The translations under genes and the position numbers were made by a program. Shown here one piece after another: positions 32,464-43,599 of a stretch of 64,000 bases of DNA. Positions within the stretch are counted from its first letter, which is position 1. Each line of letters starts with the position of its first letter. The notes below the pieces were generated by a model. It searched no databases, was not told the DNA's origin, and was given only the letters and a program-made list of their open reading frames with translations. The DNA is from Plantago major (taxonomy: Eukaryota; Streptophyta; Magnoliopsida; Lamiales; Plantaginaceae), in assembly GCA_026545765.1 (NCBI GenBank), contig JAIFAC010000184.1:87050-151049 (forward strand), read 5' to 3'.

Positions 32464-32848
32464 TCCATGGAACTGTTTTGAAGACTTGAAGATTTTGAAG
32501 ACTTGAAGACTAGTTTGTTAGGATGTTCACTTGGAGCTTGGTTACTCCTGTTGACCTAATTTACTACGTAATCTTCAGATCTTGGTCGTACCTTATTGTT
32601 GTTTTATCTTGTAAAAGTTATCTAAACTTTCATTGTAACATATCTGATGAACCTACTCTCAGATATCAATCTATAAAAGATAACTTGTCAGCAAAGATCA
32701 CACCTTGTGATTTGGTTGATATTTACTTTCTGCACTTAATTATATGAATTGAAAGATCATAAGAAATGATTAAGTGGTGGATTGTTTCCTCATCCAGATT
32801 TGTAATAGGTCAGACAATCCTCATTGACTGATCAAAATGGGGGAAATT
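32464..32848 (+). other. 3' leader of element A with polypurine tract
   Basis: Non-coding. Contains GAAGACTTGAAGATTTTGAAGACTTGAAGAC repeats (32478-32512) and ends in ATGGGGGAAATT, the polypurine tract immediately before the 3' LTR TG at 32849. Confidence 0.85.
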
Positions 32849-34439
32849 TGTTAGGAATATCTGTTTAGATTTTGATCAGCAACCTAATGACTTATCTTAG
32901 CTCAGAAAGGTGGTTAGTACTCTTGGTTCACTTGAATACTGTAAAAGAGGAAACTCACTAAGTATGATAGTCTAGAAAATTTGGTATAGGATGTTAGGTC
33001 TCTGAATGTAATTTTTATTCCTCTAGAGAAGACCAAGAAGAAGGCATCCAGCAGGAAAAGTTCAACGGATTTGAAGATTTGAAGACTACACAAGATTGCT
33101 GAAGATAAGGGTTTTCAGATACCTCTGACCAGATATCTTGAAGACACAAGCGTTTTTAAATAAACAGTATTGCAAAAGATATCTGAGAAATAAAAGGTTT
33201 CTGAAACGAGGAAAGTGCCCACAGATATCTACACTCATATACCTTGGACATAAACTATGTTTCTGAAAAGAAATATATTATAACAAGTTGTTTCAACAAG
33301 TGGTATATAGAGTTGTGATAATCTCCGGAAAAGGACGTGCAAAGCATCAGAGAACTCTGATAGTATAAGATCTCTGATACCATGCATAGTTCCGTTGGCA
33401 CTACAGGACAAAGTATAGTATAATGCATTAAATGCGCGGACAGAAATGTCTGAACAAAAACGGTTGCTTCTGAAGAAGAAGACAAACGTACTACAGTACT
33501 ATACTCAGATATCAATAGTTTGAATTTGATTTAAGCCTAACGGATACTATTCAAACGTCACTCAAATTCATCTATAAATATCAACACTTAGACTGCTTGA
33601 GAAAACACACAGAACTTACACCTTAGAAATCTCACACAAGCTATCTCAAGCACACTACTTACCTTCAAGCTTTCTGTTGCGACCAAAGCTCTTGATTCTA
33701 AGTAGCACAAAAGTTCTAAGTGTCCCGATCTCAATAAGCATTGCTATTTGTGAAAGAGTTGAATTAAGATTTGATATCTGAGATTCATTCTCTTTAACAT
33801 TTATCATAGACTTGGGTCAGTAAAGAACAAGATACCTTACATTGCAAAGTTTATTAAGTATACTTGATTCTCAGAGCTATCTGCATAACTGAACAAGTTA
33901 TTAAAGAAGCTCACATGACAAACTACCTTAACCAACACCTTAATTGGCGTGGAATACAGGAAGTACTTAGTTTGGGAAACTAAGGAACAACTCCAGGAAA
34001 GAGGTTTCTGAGTACAGAAAGTACTTGGCTGTGAATGCCGGGGAATAACTCAGGGGGAACACTTGTTTGGGAACCTATTGTAATTAGTAATCTAGAGAAG
34101 ATATTTGTAAGGTTACATCAATTATCTGTCTTAGTGGCTTCTAGGTCTGAGAAAGGCCGAAGTGGATTAGTTGAAGGATTACGCCACCTTCAGATACCAC
34201 TATAAAAAGACTTGTGTTATTTACTTTTTTCATTTTATTACTTGCTTTATTTACCTTGCAAAGTATTTTACACCTATCTTGCTGAGCGTGTGCACTTATC
34301 ACAGAAAAGTCTTCCGCTCTCTGAAATTAAGTATCAGATATATTCACAGATGAGAAACCGTGTTTATCGACAAAAGTTTTAAAAGACTATTCACCCCCCC
34401 CCCCTCTAGTCTTTTACTTTGCCCTTATCTGGACCAACA
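32849..34439 (+). repeat. 3' LTR of copia element A (full length)
   Basis: 1591 nt, TGTTAGGA...GACCAACA, followed by the target copy AATGG. A run of 11 C at 34394-34404 lies about 35 nt before its end. The matching run is also seen in B (13 C) and C (6 C). It contains the intact empty site for the MITE found in the 5' LTR. Confidence 0.93.
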
Positions 34440-34444
34440 AATGG

Positions 34445-35890
34445 CCTCATCAGAAGTCTCACGACGCAGCACTGAGGGGCATTATTTGCTTTATAAAGTT
34501 GTACCCACATCCACGCCCATCCACATCCGTAACGCCATGATCTGTAGGCATTCTAAAGGATTGCAACATAGATCACGAACAAGGACGTGCATGACATCGT
34601 CTATACTGTGGAAAAATCGCATGCCTCGATTGTTAGGGTGTCACATCGAGTGCGTGTCGAGATTCTAAAACCCAAATAACAACTCCAATATCATTATTTT
34701 GGAAATATAGAAACAAATGTCATAGTGTAATTCCAAAATTTAATTTGAACTGCCATCGATGTAACAAACGATGTCCTCGAGAAAATTTTAGAATCGTAAA
34801 AGAATTATCGACACGTAAAACCAACGTAATACACATGTAAGAAAATGTTGAACAAAATAACAAAAATTGAAGGAAAAAAGGGCACAAGAGTTAAAACTAG
34901 AGTGGCACAACAAAAACATCAAAGGAAGAAAATAGTTGTAAAGTGTAAAAGATCTTGAAAATTCGATAAAAGATTCTCGCAAATCATTAAGCAATTTTGC
35001 CCACAACATATCGGACTAATGGTTGCAAGAGCCAAGAAGTCATAAATTTTAAAATAATTAACAAAGATCTCAGGCAAGAATGGAAGTTTAACGTCACTAT
35101 CATGTTCATTACATGAGATATCACAAACTTGCGTAAAATAAAATTGAGTGAAATTGCAGTAGATCGAGTCACTATGTGGTCGATCGATAAACTCAATATT
35201 TAACATCAAGATTAATGTAAATACATGTAAAACTCAAGAATCAATCCAAAATCATCAACATGAAAATAATCGTAGCATCTAAACTCTAAAACATGCCGCA
35301 ATTAAATCGATCAAGTGAAATCGCACAAGAGATCGAGTCATATCCGTCGATCGATAAACTTAAACTCGATATTTTTCATCGAGATCAGTGTAAACACATG
35401 TGAAATTCAGTAACCGAATAAAAAATTCATCAACATGAACAATAATTGTAGCATCTAAACTATAAAACATGCCTTGCAATCAAATCGATTGAGTGAAATC
35501 AAGAAGAGACCGAGTCACTATCCGGTCGATAAACTTAAACTCAATATTGTTCATCAAATTAAAGCCAACACATGTGAATTTCAAGAATCAATCAAAATTC
35601 ATCAACACGAACAATAATCTCACAATCTATAATGCAGGTAATCAATCATCCGTCGATCGATAAACTTAAACTCGATATTGTTCATCGAGATCAGCGAACA
35701 AATGTGAAATTCAGAAACTGAATAAAAAATCATCAACATGAGCAATAATCGCATAATCTACAACACACTGTGCAATCAATTTGATTTAGTAAAGCCCTAC
35801 GTTAAGTACGCATTTCATCAAATTGCATCCAATTAAGGAGGTTTGCAGCTTACCTGAATGTAGATGAACGGCACGGCAGCGAAGAGGAGG
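34445..35890. other. Unclassified insert in the chromovirus with internal tandem repeats
   Basis: The chromovirus frame is broken between ITALIL (35890) and DPTQQ (about 13585), so everything here except element A is foreign. About 35200-35780 holds four related units of 130-180 nt (each with CATCAACATGAxxAATAAT and CGATCGATAAACTTAAACTCGATATT). Near the right end, on the minus strand, a short frame LLLFAAVPFIYIQ ends exactly at CAG/GTAAGC, like a first exon with a donor. At the left end, a minus-strand acceptor-like TTTTTCCACAG (about 34607-34617) precedes a 38-codon frame. The family and ends are unknown. It might be a gene-capturing element. Confidence 0.5.
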
Positions 35891-37464
35891 AGAATAAGAG
35901 CTGTAATATTTTCTTGTGCTATGGGATCAGCCACATAGCTTTGCTGTATCTCTTCCACCCATTTTGGAGTCACTGTAGATATAGCATCGAGAGTCTCAAC
36001 TGCACCTACCTCATCATGTCTCCTCCTTGACAAGGCATCTGCAGCCTTGTTTTCAGTTCCTTTCTTGTATTGGATCTCATAATCCAACCCCAATAACTTG
36101 GACACCCACTTGTGTTGTAGAGCAGAAGTTATCTTTTGCTCCAAAAGATGTTTCAAACTCTTTTGATCAGTTCTGACAATGAAATGATGACCTTGTAGAT
36201 AATGTTTCCATCTTTCAATAGCCATTAACACTGCCAGAAATTCCTTCTCATGGGTGGAAAGTGCCATATTCTTAACTCCCAACACCTTGCTAAGATAGGC
36301 AATTGGTCTCCCTTCCTGAGATAAAACTGCTCCTATTCCACTCCCAGATGCACCAGTCTCAAGAATGAAAGGTCTTGAGAAATCTGGTAATGCCAATACA
36401 GGAGAGTTGCACATGATTTCCTTCCATGTCTGTAGCACCTTCTCAGTTTCTCCATCCCATTTGAACTTATCTTTCTTCAACAATTCATATAAGGGCTTGT
36501 ATATGGTAGCATAACCTTTAATGAATTTTATGTAATATCCAGTCAACCCAAGAATACCCCTCAGTTCCTTAAGAATCTTAGGAGATGGCCAATTGACAAT
36601 ACACTCAATCTTGCTAGGATCCGTGGCTACTCCCAATCTTGAAATGACATGCCCCAAATATTCAATTTGTTCTTGTCCAAATGAACACTTAGACTCCTTA
36701 GCATATAGCTTATTTTGCCTCAACACCTCAAATACAGATCTTAGATGAGCAAGGTGTGTAGATAGATCAGCACTATACACTAAAATATCATCAAGGAACA
36801 CAAGAACAAATTTCCTCAAAAAAGGTGCAAAGATTGAATTCATTAATGACTGGAAGGTTGCAGGGGCATTTGCACAATCCAAAAGGCATGACCAAAAACT
36901 CATAGTGCCCTTGATGAGTTCTAAACCCAGTATAATGAACATCTTCCTTCTTCATCCTTATCTGATGATATCCTGCCCTTAAGTCTATCTTGGTGAATAA
37001 TGCAGACCCATATAGTTCATCAAGTAACTCATGAATAATGGGCATGGGATAATCATGCTTGATAGTTAACTCATTCAAATACCTATAATCCACACACATG
37101 CGCCAACTTCCATCTTTTTTCTTAACCAACAAGACAGGAGATGCAAAAGCACTAGTACTATTCTGTATTATCCCTGATTTTAGCATATCATGAATAATAG
37201 ACTCAATCTCATTCTTAAAAGCATGTGAATACCTGTATGGTGCTTGCTTTCTAGGTATGGCATCAGGTTTGAGGCTGATCTGATGCTCAATCTCTCTCCT
37301 TGGTGGTAAGCTTCTTGGTTCTTGAAAATGTCACTATATTCAGTGATCACTTCTTGCACTTCAGGTAGGACAGGAGCTTTGACATGTGCTGTCACCGAGA
37401 ATATATGTCCCAATGCAGCAATAGGACCCTTCTTGAGTAGCTTCTGCAAACTCTTGCCTGACAT
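35891..37464 (-). pseudogene. Chromovirus reverse transcriptase and RNase H
   Basis: From 37464: linker, then RT with SGIIQNSTSAFASPVLLVKK, DGSWRMCVDYRYLN, FTKIDLRAGYHQIRM and GHYEFLVMPFGL. A frameshift at about 36880 separates the catalytic KFVLVFLDDILVYS (F-L-D-D form of the YxDD motif) and SKCSFGQEQIEYLGHVISRL. RNase H follows (FILETGASGSGIGAVLSQEG, MALSTHEKEFLAVLMAIERW, HHFIVRTDQKSLKHLLEQK) and ends ENKAADALSRR. In ETGASG the first catalytic Asp is replaced by Glu. The frame breaks at 35890 by the insert. Confidence 0.92.
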
Positions 37465-37986
37465 GAGTTTACACTGCCTTCTGAGTGTTAGTCTATAGTA
37501 CTACCTTCTTCTTCCCAGACATGAATCCCACTCTCTGTTTCTTGTAGTCCAACTCAATCACCCCAATTTGTTTCAACCAATCTCCACCTATCACCATGTC
37601 ATATCCTCCCAAATGGATCAACCTCATGGGAGATTTGAAAGTGTGACCCTGAATGGTCTAGCTAAAATCTTGCATACATACTAGCTAACCAAGGTACCTC
37701 CCCAGCTATACTGATATGTATCCTAGAACTGGAGTGAGATTGCATCCAATCTGGCGGCAGTGTCAGTATCAATGAATGTGTGTGTGCTCCCAGTATCTAG
37801 TAAGATACAGATTTCATGTTTGCCCACTGCACCCATAAACGTCATGGTATTAGGTCCCATGCTCCCTCCAAGTGTATTGATGGAGATCTGACCTTCAATA
37901 TTGATTTCAGACTCACAAGGTGCCTCCATGATCTCTGGCTCCACCAATGAGCTTAGATAAGCAGCTTCTTGCTCCTCAGTCATCAT
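37465..37986 (-). pseudogene. Chromovirus aspartic protease region
   Basis: The best motif is ICILLDTGSTHTFIDTDTAA at about 37770-37830, the D-T-G active site of a gypsy protease, just downstream of gag in a shifted frame. Stops at about 37465-37720 break the rest. It would release the mature gag and pol proteins. Confidence 0.85.
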
Positions 37987-39046
37987 AATGTAGTGTAGTA
38001 GCCTTACACTTATGCCCAGCTACCCATCTCTCATCATAGTTAAAACATAATCCAGCTTCCCTTCTAACCCTCATCTCCTCCTTAGTTAGAAACTTATGAG
38101 GCACTTGGTTATTATCACTGACAACTTTTGGCCTGTTATTTTGAACCCCTGTGACCACCTGGTTGCTTCTTGGTGCTGGAGAAGTAAACTTGCTTATATC
38201 TCTCATGTCTTTGAGCAAGGATTCAAAAATGGAATCTTGCTCAAATTCTATCTGCGTAGCTATCTTTACAGTGGCAGGGTGTTGTGCCAACACAGCCAGC
38301 TTGAGCTTCTCCTTCAATCCCTTACAAAACACACCAATGAAGAAGGATTCTGATAAACCAGACCCAAATATGCTCAGCAGGGCTTTATTATGCTCAAACT
38401 TCTTGGCATAATCTTGTAGAGATCCAGTTTGTTGCAGGTTGGTGAAGTCCACCACCACTGTTTCTTCTCTGATATCACCAAACCTCTGACAAACCCCTTT
38501 AACAAACATAGGCCAGTTGATATCTGGATTTTACACCACAAAGGTCTGAAACCAAGTCTTGGCTTCCCCATCAAAGTGCATCCCTGCTAGGTATGGCCTT
38601 TGTACTCCAGGTACCTCAGGAACCACCCTAAAATATGCCTCGCAACTTAACAGCCAAGAATGAGCATTGGTGCCCTCAAATCTAGGAAAATCCACCCTTG
38701 GTATGTAACTATGAGGGGTCACCTGCCTACTGGATGCAGGAGCATTGGAGTTGAGATCCCTAACCTCCGTATTTAGCCTTGGACCTATGCCAGTAATAGG
38801 TAAAGCATTACCATGCCCTAACACAGATTCAGAAGCCACTCTGGCACTCATTTGTTCATAGAAACTATCCAGCCTAGACTGAAATAGCTGCATAGTGACT
38901 CTGGAATCTTTTGCCTCGGTGTTTTGCCTATCAGTAATAGCTTGGAGTTGTGTTTGGATATTCTCACTATCACTGGTCTGTTTCTGAGCAAGATCATCAA
39001 GTTTTTTTAGGATTATTTCAAGTTGGTTTTGTTGGATATTGTCCAT
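37976..39046 (-). pseudogene. Chromovirus gag
   Basis: The likely start is ATG 39046 (ACCATGGAC, MDNIQQNQLEI). A longer frame begins inside the LTR and is less likely. An N-terminal coiled coil is followed by YIPRVDFPRFEGTNAHSWLL and GMHFDGEAKTWFQ, a stop at about 38530 (TAA), then the RETRO_GAG region VDFTNLQQTGSLQDYAKKFE and ESFFIGVFCKGLKEKLKLAV. A zinc-knuckle remnant CFNYDERWVAGHKCK has Tyr where the second Cys should be. It forms the element's particle. One stop and the lost Cys suggest inactivity. Confidence 0.88.
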
Positions 39047-39108
39047 GGTTAGAAAATAAGCGTCGTAATCAGAGGTTTCTTCACGCAGCCTGGCTTTGGA
39101 TGCCAATT

Positions 39109-39655
39109 TGTTACGTGCCTTACCAATGTTAGCAGATAACAAGAGAGATTCAGAGATGAAAGGGGGGAATTATAGACGAAAGGAGGGAAAAACATAGACG
39201 AATATTGAGAGAGAATTGTTTAGCAAATAGCTGTTTCAATACTGCCCTCCATCAAGAAAAATGCGTACATAAATAAAGCATGTTGTTGACAAGGCATAAG
39301 CCCGCAACGGCCTTCTTGGAATAAGACGAAATAACAACGAAAAACCTAGCTTACGACAGTGATGATCAGAACAAATGTTACTGATGTTGCGCTGATTATT
39401 GTGAGCAAATGTACTATTCGGTACTTGGTGTTTCAGAAGCCCTTGGATTAGAGTGCAGATGGATGGCTCAGATGAACTCTTGCTTTTCAATTCATATCCG
39501 TTGGATGAGTACTTGAGATCGATGGCTGAGGATCTATGCTCTCAATACATTCATAAGGTGCCAGATTGATGTAATTCGGTGCCGCATTCCCTTCCGGCGA
39601 GTTTGTCTCCTCCATAACATCAATTAGGGCTTCAATTCCATTTCCATTCCTGACA
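39109..39655 (-). repeat. 5' LTR of the chromovirus
   Basis: 547 nt, partner of 11684-12208, followed by the target duplication AGATA (39656-39660). The tRNA-binding site lies immediately left of it on the minus strand (about 39092-39108). Confidence 0.93.
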
Positions 39656-39660
39656 AGATA

Positions 39661-40492
39661 GCATTAATGATACCCTAATCTATAACAGTAATGATAAGCA
39701 AAGGCATGCTAATGACAATTATGAGAGAAGAGTGTTGGAAAGACAAAAAGCCGATTAAATTAACAGCCCAGGAACGTTGGAAAGACAAACAACTGATAAT
39801 ACCACTGCAAACCTACATCTTCCAATGCAGATTTTAAATGATGACATAAATTCTACTGGTTTATCAAGGCAGCTCTTTAACACCACTTTATCTACACTCA
39901 TAACTCCACACATTATCAATACTAACAACATTGCTGCAACAAATCTCCAGAACATCATCCATTTTAGCCCTTCGGCAACCAGGAATATACCTTCCAAATG
40001 GGGTTCTCATAAAAGGATCAAATCCTTAACTCAAGTGTACAAGAACCTAAAGAGTCTGAATCTGGGGGGAACTACAAACCACGGGGATACCTCAAAATCG
40101 TGGAAAAGGGAGAATCCTCCCAAGGAGCATCTCAGGGGACAGAGGACAAAGGAAAATCACCAATGGAATTGGACACCCCTCCAGGCTTCAAAGAAAAGGC
40201 AAAGGAAATGATGCTAGCATCCATCAAAACAGAACCCAACCCAATCCAACACCTCAATCACCAAAAACCCTGCAACTCTTGTCAGGAGGAACAGGGGAGG
40301 GCAACAGGATCAACCTACACTCCACTTGGGAATGATGTCAAAAGTTGTAAAAATTATCGTGCAAAACGAGGAAATCCAGAATGTGAAAATCACCCAAGTA
40401 GACCCAAACATTGTGCGCAGCTTCCCTTTCTTTCAGATCCCGTTACTCTACCAGATTCAACCAAATGCAACTCAAGTCTCAACACTACAAGT
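39661..40492 (+). pseudogene. LINE ORF1, 3' part
   Basis: Continuation of the ORF1 split at 11683. Open stretches (39777-40211 and 40100-40501) have the same Asn/Thr/Ser-rich, Lys-rich tail composition: KSLNLGGTTNHGDTSKSWKR, and in the next frame ESSQGASQGTEDKGKSPMEL. Frame changes show decay. It is cut at 40493 by the second CACTA. Confidence 0.65.
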
Positions 40493-41911
40493 CCTTCGTA
40501 AGAAATGATTTAGTAACGATAAATTATCCGTCGCTACTTTATAACGGATTTAGCGACGGATAGTTTCGTTGACCTTTTTGTGACGGATACTTATCCGTCT
40601 CTAATAATGTGATTTTTGCATTTATTTTAATTCCATAATTCTGTGAGTTTTTGTGACGGATAATGAATTTTTTTAATAATAAATTTAGAGACGGATAGTT
40701 AATTTATCCGCCTCTAAATTTGCGTATTATTTAATTTTTTTAAAAAATTTTGATGCATGTTTTCATATTTGACCTGTTTCACAATAATGTACGATAATAA
40801 TTTCAGAATAATTAAATTGTATTAATTAACAGAAAGCATTCGAGAATACAAATTATCCTAATGAAATTAAATATTCGCATAAGCTAAAATAAGAAGTCCG
40901 AAAACACAAGTCCAAACTAACTATTTTGGGCGGCGGTAGTGGGTGGGTACATGGCTGCGGACATGAAAGCCTCCCACGTACCCACCGCCCCCGCCCCAAA
41001 ATAGTTAGTTTGGACTTGTTTTTCACACAAGTCCAAACTAACTATATTTGACCTCTTGCAATTCCTCCTGTTGTTTAGCTAGCTGCTCTTGCAAAGGATC
41101 GACCTCCATCCGCACTGCGTTCGCACCAACCCCTCAGACCGCCATGTGTGAAAATTGGTGCTCGTTTGTCGATGATGAGTGGTTTGACCACCAAAGGCAG
41201 GTCAGAATTCCTAATCCATACTCCCTTGTCATCTATCAAGTTAACGGCTAAGAAGATATTGTTTTCTTCTTCAATTGTTAGTACCCAACCGGTATCGGCG
41301 ATCCTCGCCTCCACTTTAGCCTGAAATCGTAAAGTGCATATACTATGAGTTACAGTTTCAAAATAACTTATACTGTACAAATATGAACTTTAACAAAAGA
41401 AACGTACCACAATAGTCTCGGACCGTCTGTCCACCCATATGCCATCCTTCAGCTTGGCTCTTTTAAAGTGCCCCAAAGTGTGTAGAAATTAAACACAAAA
41501 CACATACACGAATAAACTGACAAATAAAATGTGCACTTACCGCTTTACGGTGAACCGTAGCAACAGCTCGTGACCCATAGTGGTGCCTGGCCACCCCGGT
41601 ACCATCAGACGGCTCAGTCAGCCGGTTCTCTCTGTTCTGGTCCGCAGCCTGCATGACATCCTTCCTTCTCCAGTACTCCAACCAATGCTCCCACTCGGCC
41701 TCTCCCATCCAATGTGGCATCTTGTGCTTTCTTTTAGCATCGCTAATCATCTTCCAATACAAATTTGATCCCAGTGTCTCGAAGACAGGCCACAGCCAGG
41801 GAACCAAGGCGTTGGGAATGAAGAAGTCTTTCTACATTCCCAATTCCACACAACATCCAAATTACATAACTTAAATAAAGACAACAATTTAATAAGATAA
41901 CACAACAGATT
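40493..41911 (-). mobile_element. Second CACTA element, truncated by copia element B
   Basis: Starts CACTACAAG at 40493 and carries CGACGGAT / ATCCGTCG-type subterminal repeats (40517-40710), the same motif as the CACTA at 25100. The minus-strand frame 41463-41807 reads VFETLGSNLYWKMISDAKRK and EAEWEHWLEYWRRKDVMQAA, RENRLTEPSDGTGVARHHYG, the Ptta/En/Spm regulatory domain. A further frame lies at 41075-41380. The part beyond 41911 was separated by element B and lies outside the window. Confidence 0.85.
40907..41045. repeat. Long hairpin with a third arm copy in the second CACTA
   Basis: CAAGTCCAAACTAACTATTTTGGGCGG (40907-) pairs with its reverse complement ending at 41018. The stem extends through GTGGGTGGGTAC / GTACCCACC with small gaps, leaving a loop of about 27 nt. 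A third copy of CAAGTCCAAACTAACTAT lies at 41028-41045. Confidence 0.9.
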
Positions 41912-43491
41912 TGTTAGGAATATCTGTTTAGATTTTGATCAGCAACCTAATGACTTATCTTATCTCAGAAAGGTGGTTAGTACTCTTGGTTCACTTGAAC
42001 ACTGTAAAAGAGGAAAATCACTAAGTATGTTAGTCTAGCAAATCTTGTATAAGATGTTAGGTCTCTAAATGTAATTTTTTATATCTTTGAAGAAGACCAA
42101 GAAGAAGGCATCCAGCAGGCGAGTTCAACAAATTTTGAAGTTTTGAAGACTACACAAGATTGCTGAAGACGAAGGTCATCAGATACCTATATTCATATAT
42201 CTTAAATAAACAAGTGTTTTTCAATAAACAAGTTTTGGAAAAGATATCTGAACACACAAGGTTTCTGAACAAGGAAAAGTGCCCACATATATCTACACTC
42301 GATACCTCGATAAAATCAGATTTCGGGAAACAATGTTTCAACAGTATCCAAGATGTGAAGGTCTCGAAAGGGACATACAATGCTTCGTAAAGCATGCATG
42401 CCTCAGCACTACAGACAAAAATAGTACAATGCAATAAATGCGCATGCAGACATCCTAACAAAAGAGGAAATCTCCAAAAGAGACAACGCCTTCTCGCAGA
42501 TTATTTACATATATCAATAGTTTGATTTTCATTAAGCCTAACGGATACTATTCAAACGGCATGATTTTCAATTATAAATATCAACACTTAGAATGCTTGA
42601 ACACACACTGAACACACCAAGAACTTACATCTACGAACTCATTCATTCAAGCATACAAGCATTCAACCTACTTACTCTTTAGCCTTAGCCATGACTAAGC
42701 TCTTGAATTCTAAGTAGCACGAAAGTTCTAAGTGTCCCGCTCAACAAGCATTGCTATCTCAGAAGGAGTCAATCAAAAGATCAAGTATCTAAGTTTCATT
42801 CTCTAGAACATTTAACATAGATTGGGCCAAGAAGAACATATCACCACACATTGTGAAGTGTGTTAAGTGATTCTTGTTCTAAAGAGTATTCTTACATAAC
42901 TGAGAAAGTTATAAAGACTACTCACCTGACAAACTACCTTACCAACACCTTAAACGGTGTGGAGTACAGGAAGTACTAAGTTTGGGAAACTAAGGAATAA
43001 CTCCAAGGTTATCGAAAGATAGAAGTACTTAGTTTGAGAAACCAAGGAATAGCTCAAAGGTTTCGAGTACAGAAGTACTGGCCGAGAAAGCCGGGAATAA
43101 CTCGTGGGGACACTTTGGGAACCTAGTGTAAAAGGAAATCAAGGATAGGTTTATTGTAAGGAGAACTCAATATCTATCTTAGTGAATTTCAAGTCCCGAG
43201 AAAGGGCGAGTGGATTATTCGAGGATTACGCCACCTCGTATACCACTATAAAGATCTGTGTTATTTACTTTTGCAACTTATTACTTGCTTTATTTACCTT
43301 GGCCGAGTATTTACACTTATATCTTGTCGAAAGCACGTGCACTTATCACAGAAAAGTCTTCCGCTCTCTGAAATTAAGTATCAGATATCTTCACAGATAT
43401 CTGTGAAATTGTGTTTATCAACAAAAGTTGTAAAAGACTATTTATCCCCCCCCCCCCCTAGTCTTTTCCTTTACCGTTATCTAGACCAACA
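41912..43491 (+). repeat. 5' LTR of copia element B
   Basis: 1580 nt, TGTTAGGA...GACCAACA, immediately followed by the primer site. Preceded by AGATT (41907-41911), the probable target duplication whose partner lies outside the window. It has 13 C at 43446-43458 and a perfect 18-nt palindrome TTCACAGATATCTGTGAA at 43390-43407. Confidence 0.93.
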
Positions 43492-43599
43492 AGTGGTATC
43501 GAGCGAGGTTCCCAAGACTTCGTGACCAACCTAGATCCCGATAAGTGCCCACTAACCGCCACCTACAAATGATTTGTCTGCTTAGTGTGTTTGCCGCAG

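Larger units (their letters stand above)
13595..34439 (+). mobile_element. Sirevirus-like Ty1/copia element A, about 20.8 kb
   Basis: Flanked by the 5-bp duplication AATGG (13590-13594 and 34440-34444) and inserted in the chromovirus. The 5' LTR starts at 13595 and the 3' LTR spans 32849-34439. Order: gag, PR, integrase, RT, RNase H (the copia order), then about 11.8 kb before the 3' LTR, holding an extra multi-exon ORF and a CACTA element. Long LTRs, a coiled-coil gag/pol linker and an extra downstream ORF fit the Sirevirus branch. The LTRs are very similar apart from a MITE in the left one and a 3' deletion, so insertion was fairly recent. Confidence 0.93.
11684..39655 (-). mobile_element. 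Ty3/gypsy chromovirus with nested insertions
   Basis: Two LTRs (11684-12208 and 39109-39655) begin TG and end CA, flanked by the 5-bp duplication AGATA (11679-11683 and 39656-39660). Both flanks are the same LINE ORF1. The coding order on the minus strand is gag, PR, RT, RNase H, integrase, chromodomain-like end, as in chromoviruses. Next to the 5' LTR the minus strand reads TTGGCATCCAAAGCCAGG, an imperfect match to the usual initiator-Met tRNA binding site. Next to the 3' LTR is the purine tract GAGGAGGGCAA. Between RNase H and integrase the element is interrupted by copia element A (13595-34439) and an unclassified insert (34445-35890). Confidence 0.95.

Noticed and set aside
34391..34410. 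C-run near the LTR end as an assembly gap
   Set aside because: The same run, of different length, occurs at the same place in B and C, so it is part of the family. Its exact length is unreliable.
13595..34439. Endogenous pararetrovirus (caulimovirus type)
   Set aside because: LTRs, 5-bp target duplications and an integrase with copia domain order identify an LTR retrotransposon. No movement or aphid-transmission protein is seen.
35833..35890. Extension of the chromovirus frame ending LLLFAAVPFIYIQVSCKPP
   Set aside because: The reading leaves chromovirus sequence at 35890. The remaining residues belong to the foreign insert and run through a splice donor.
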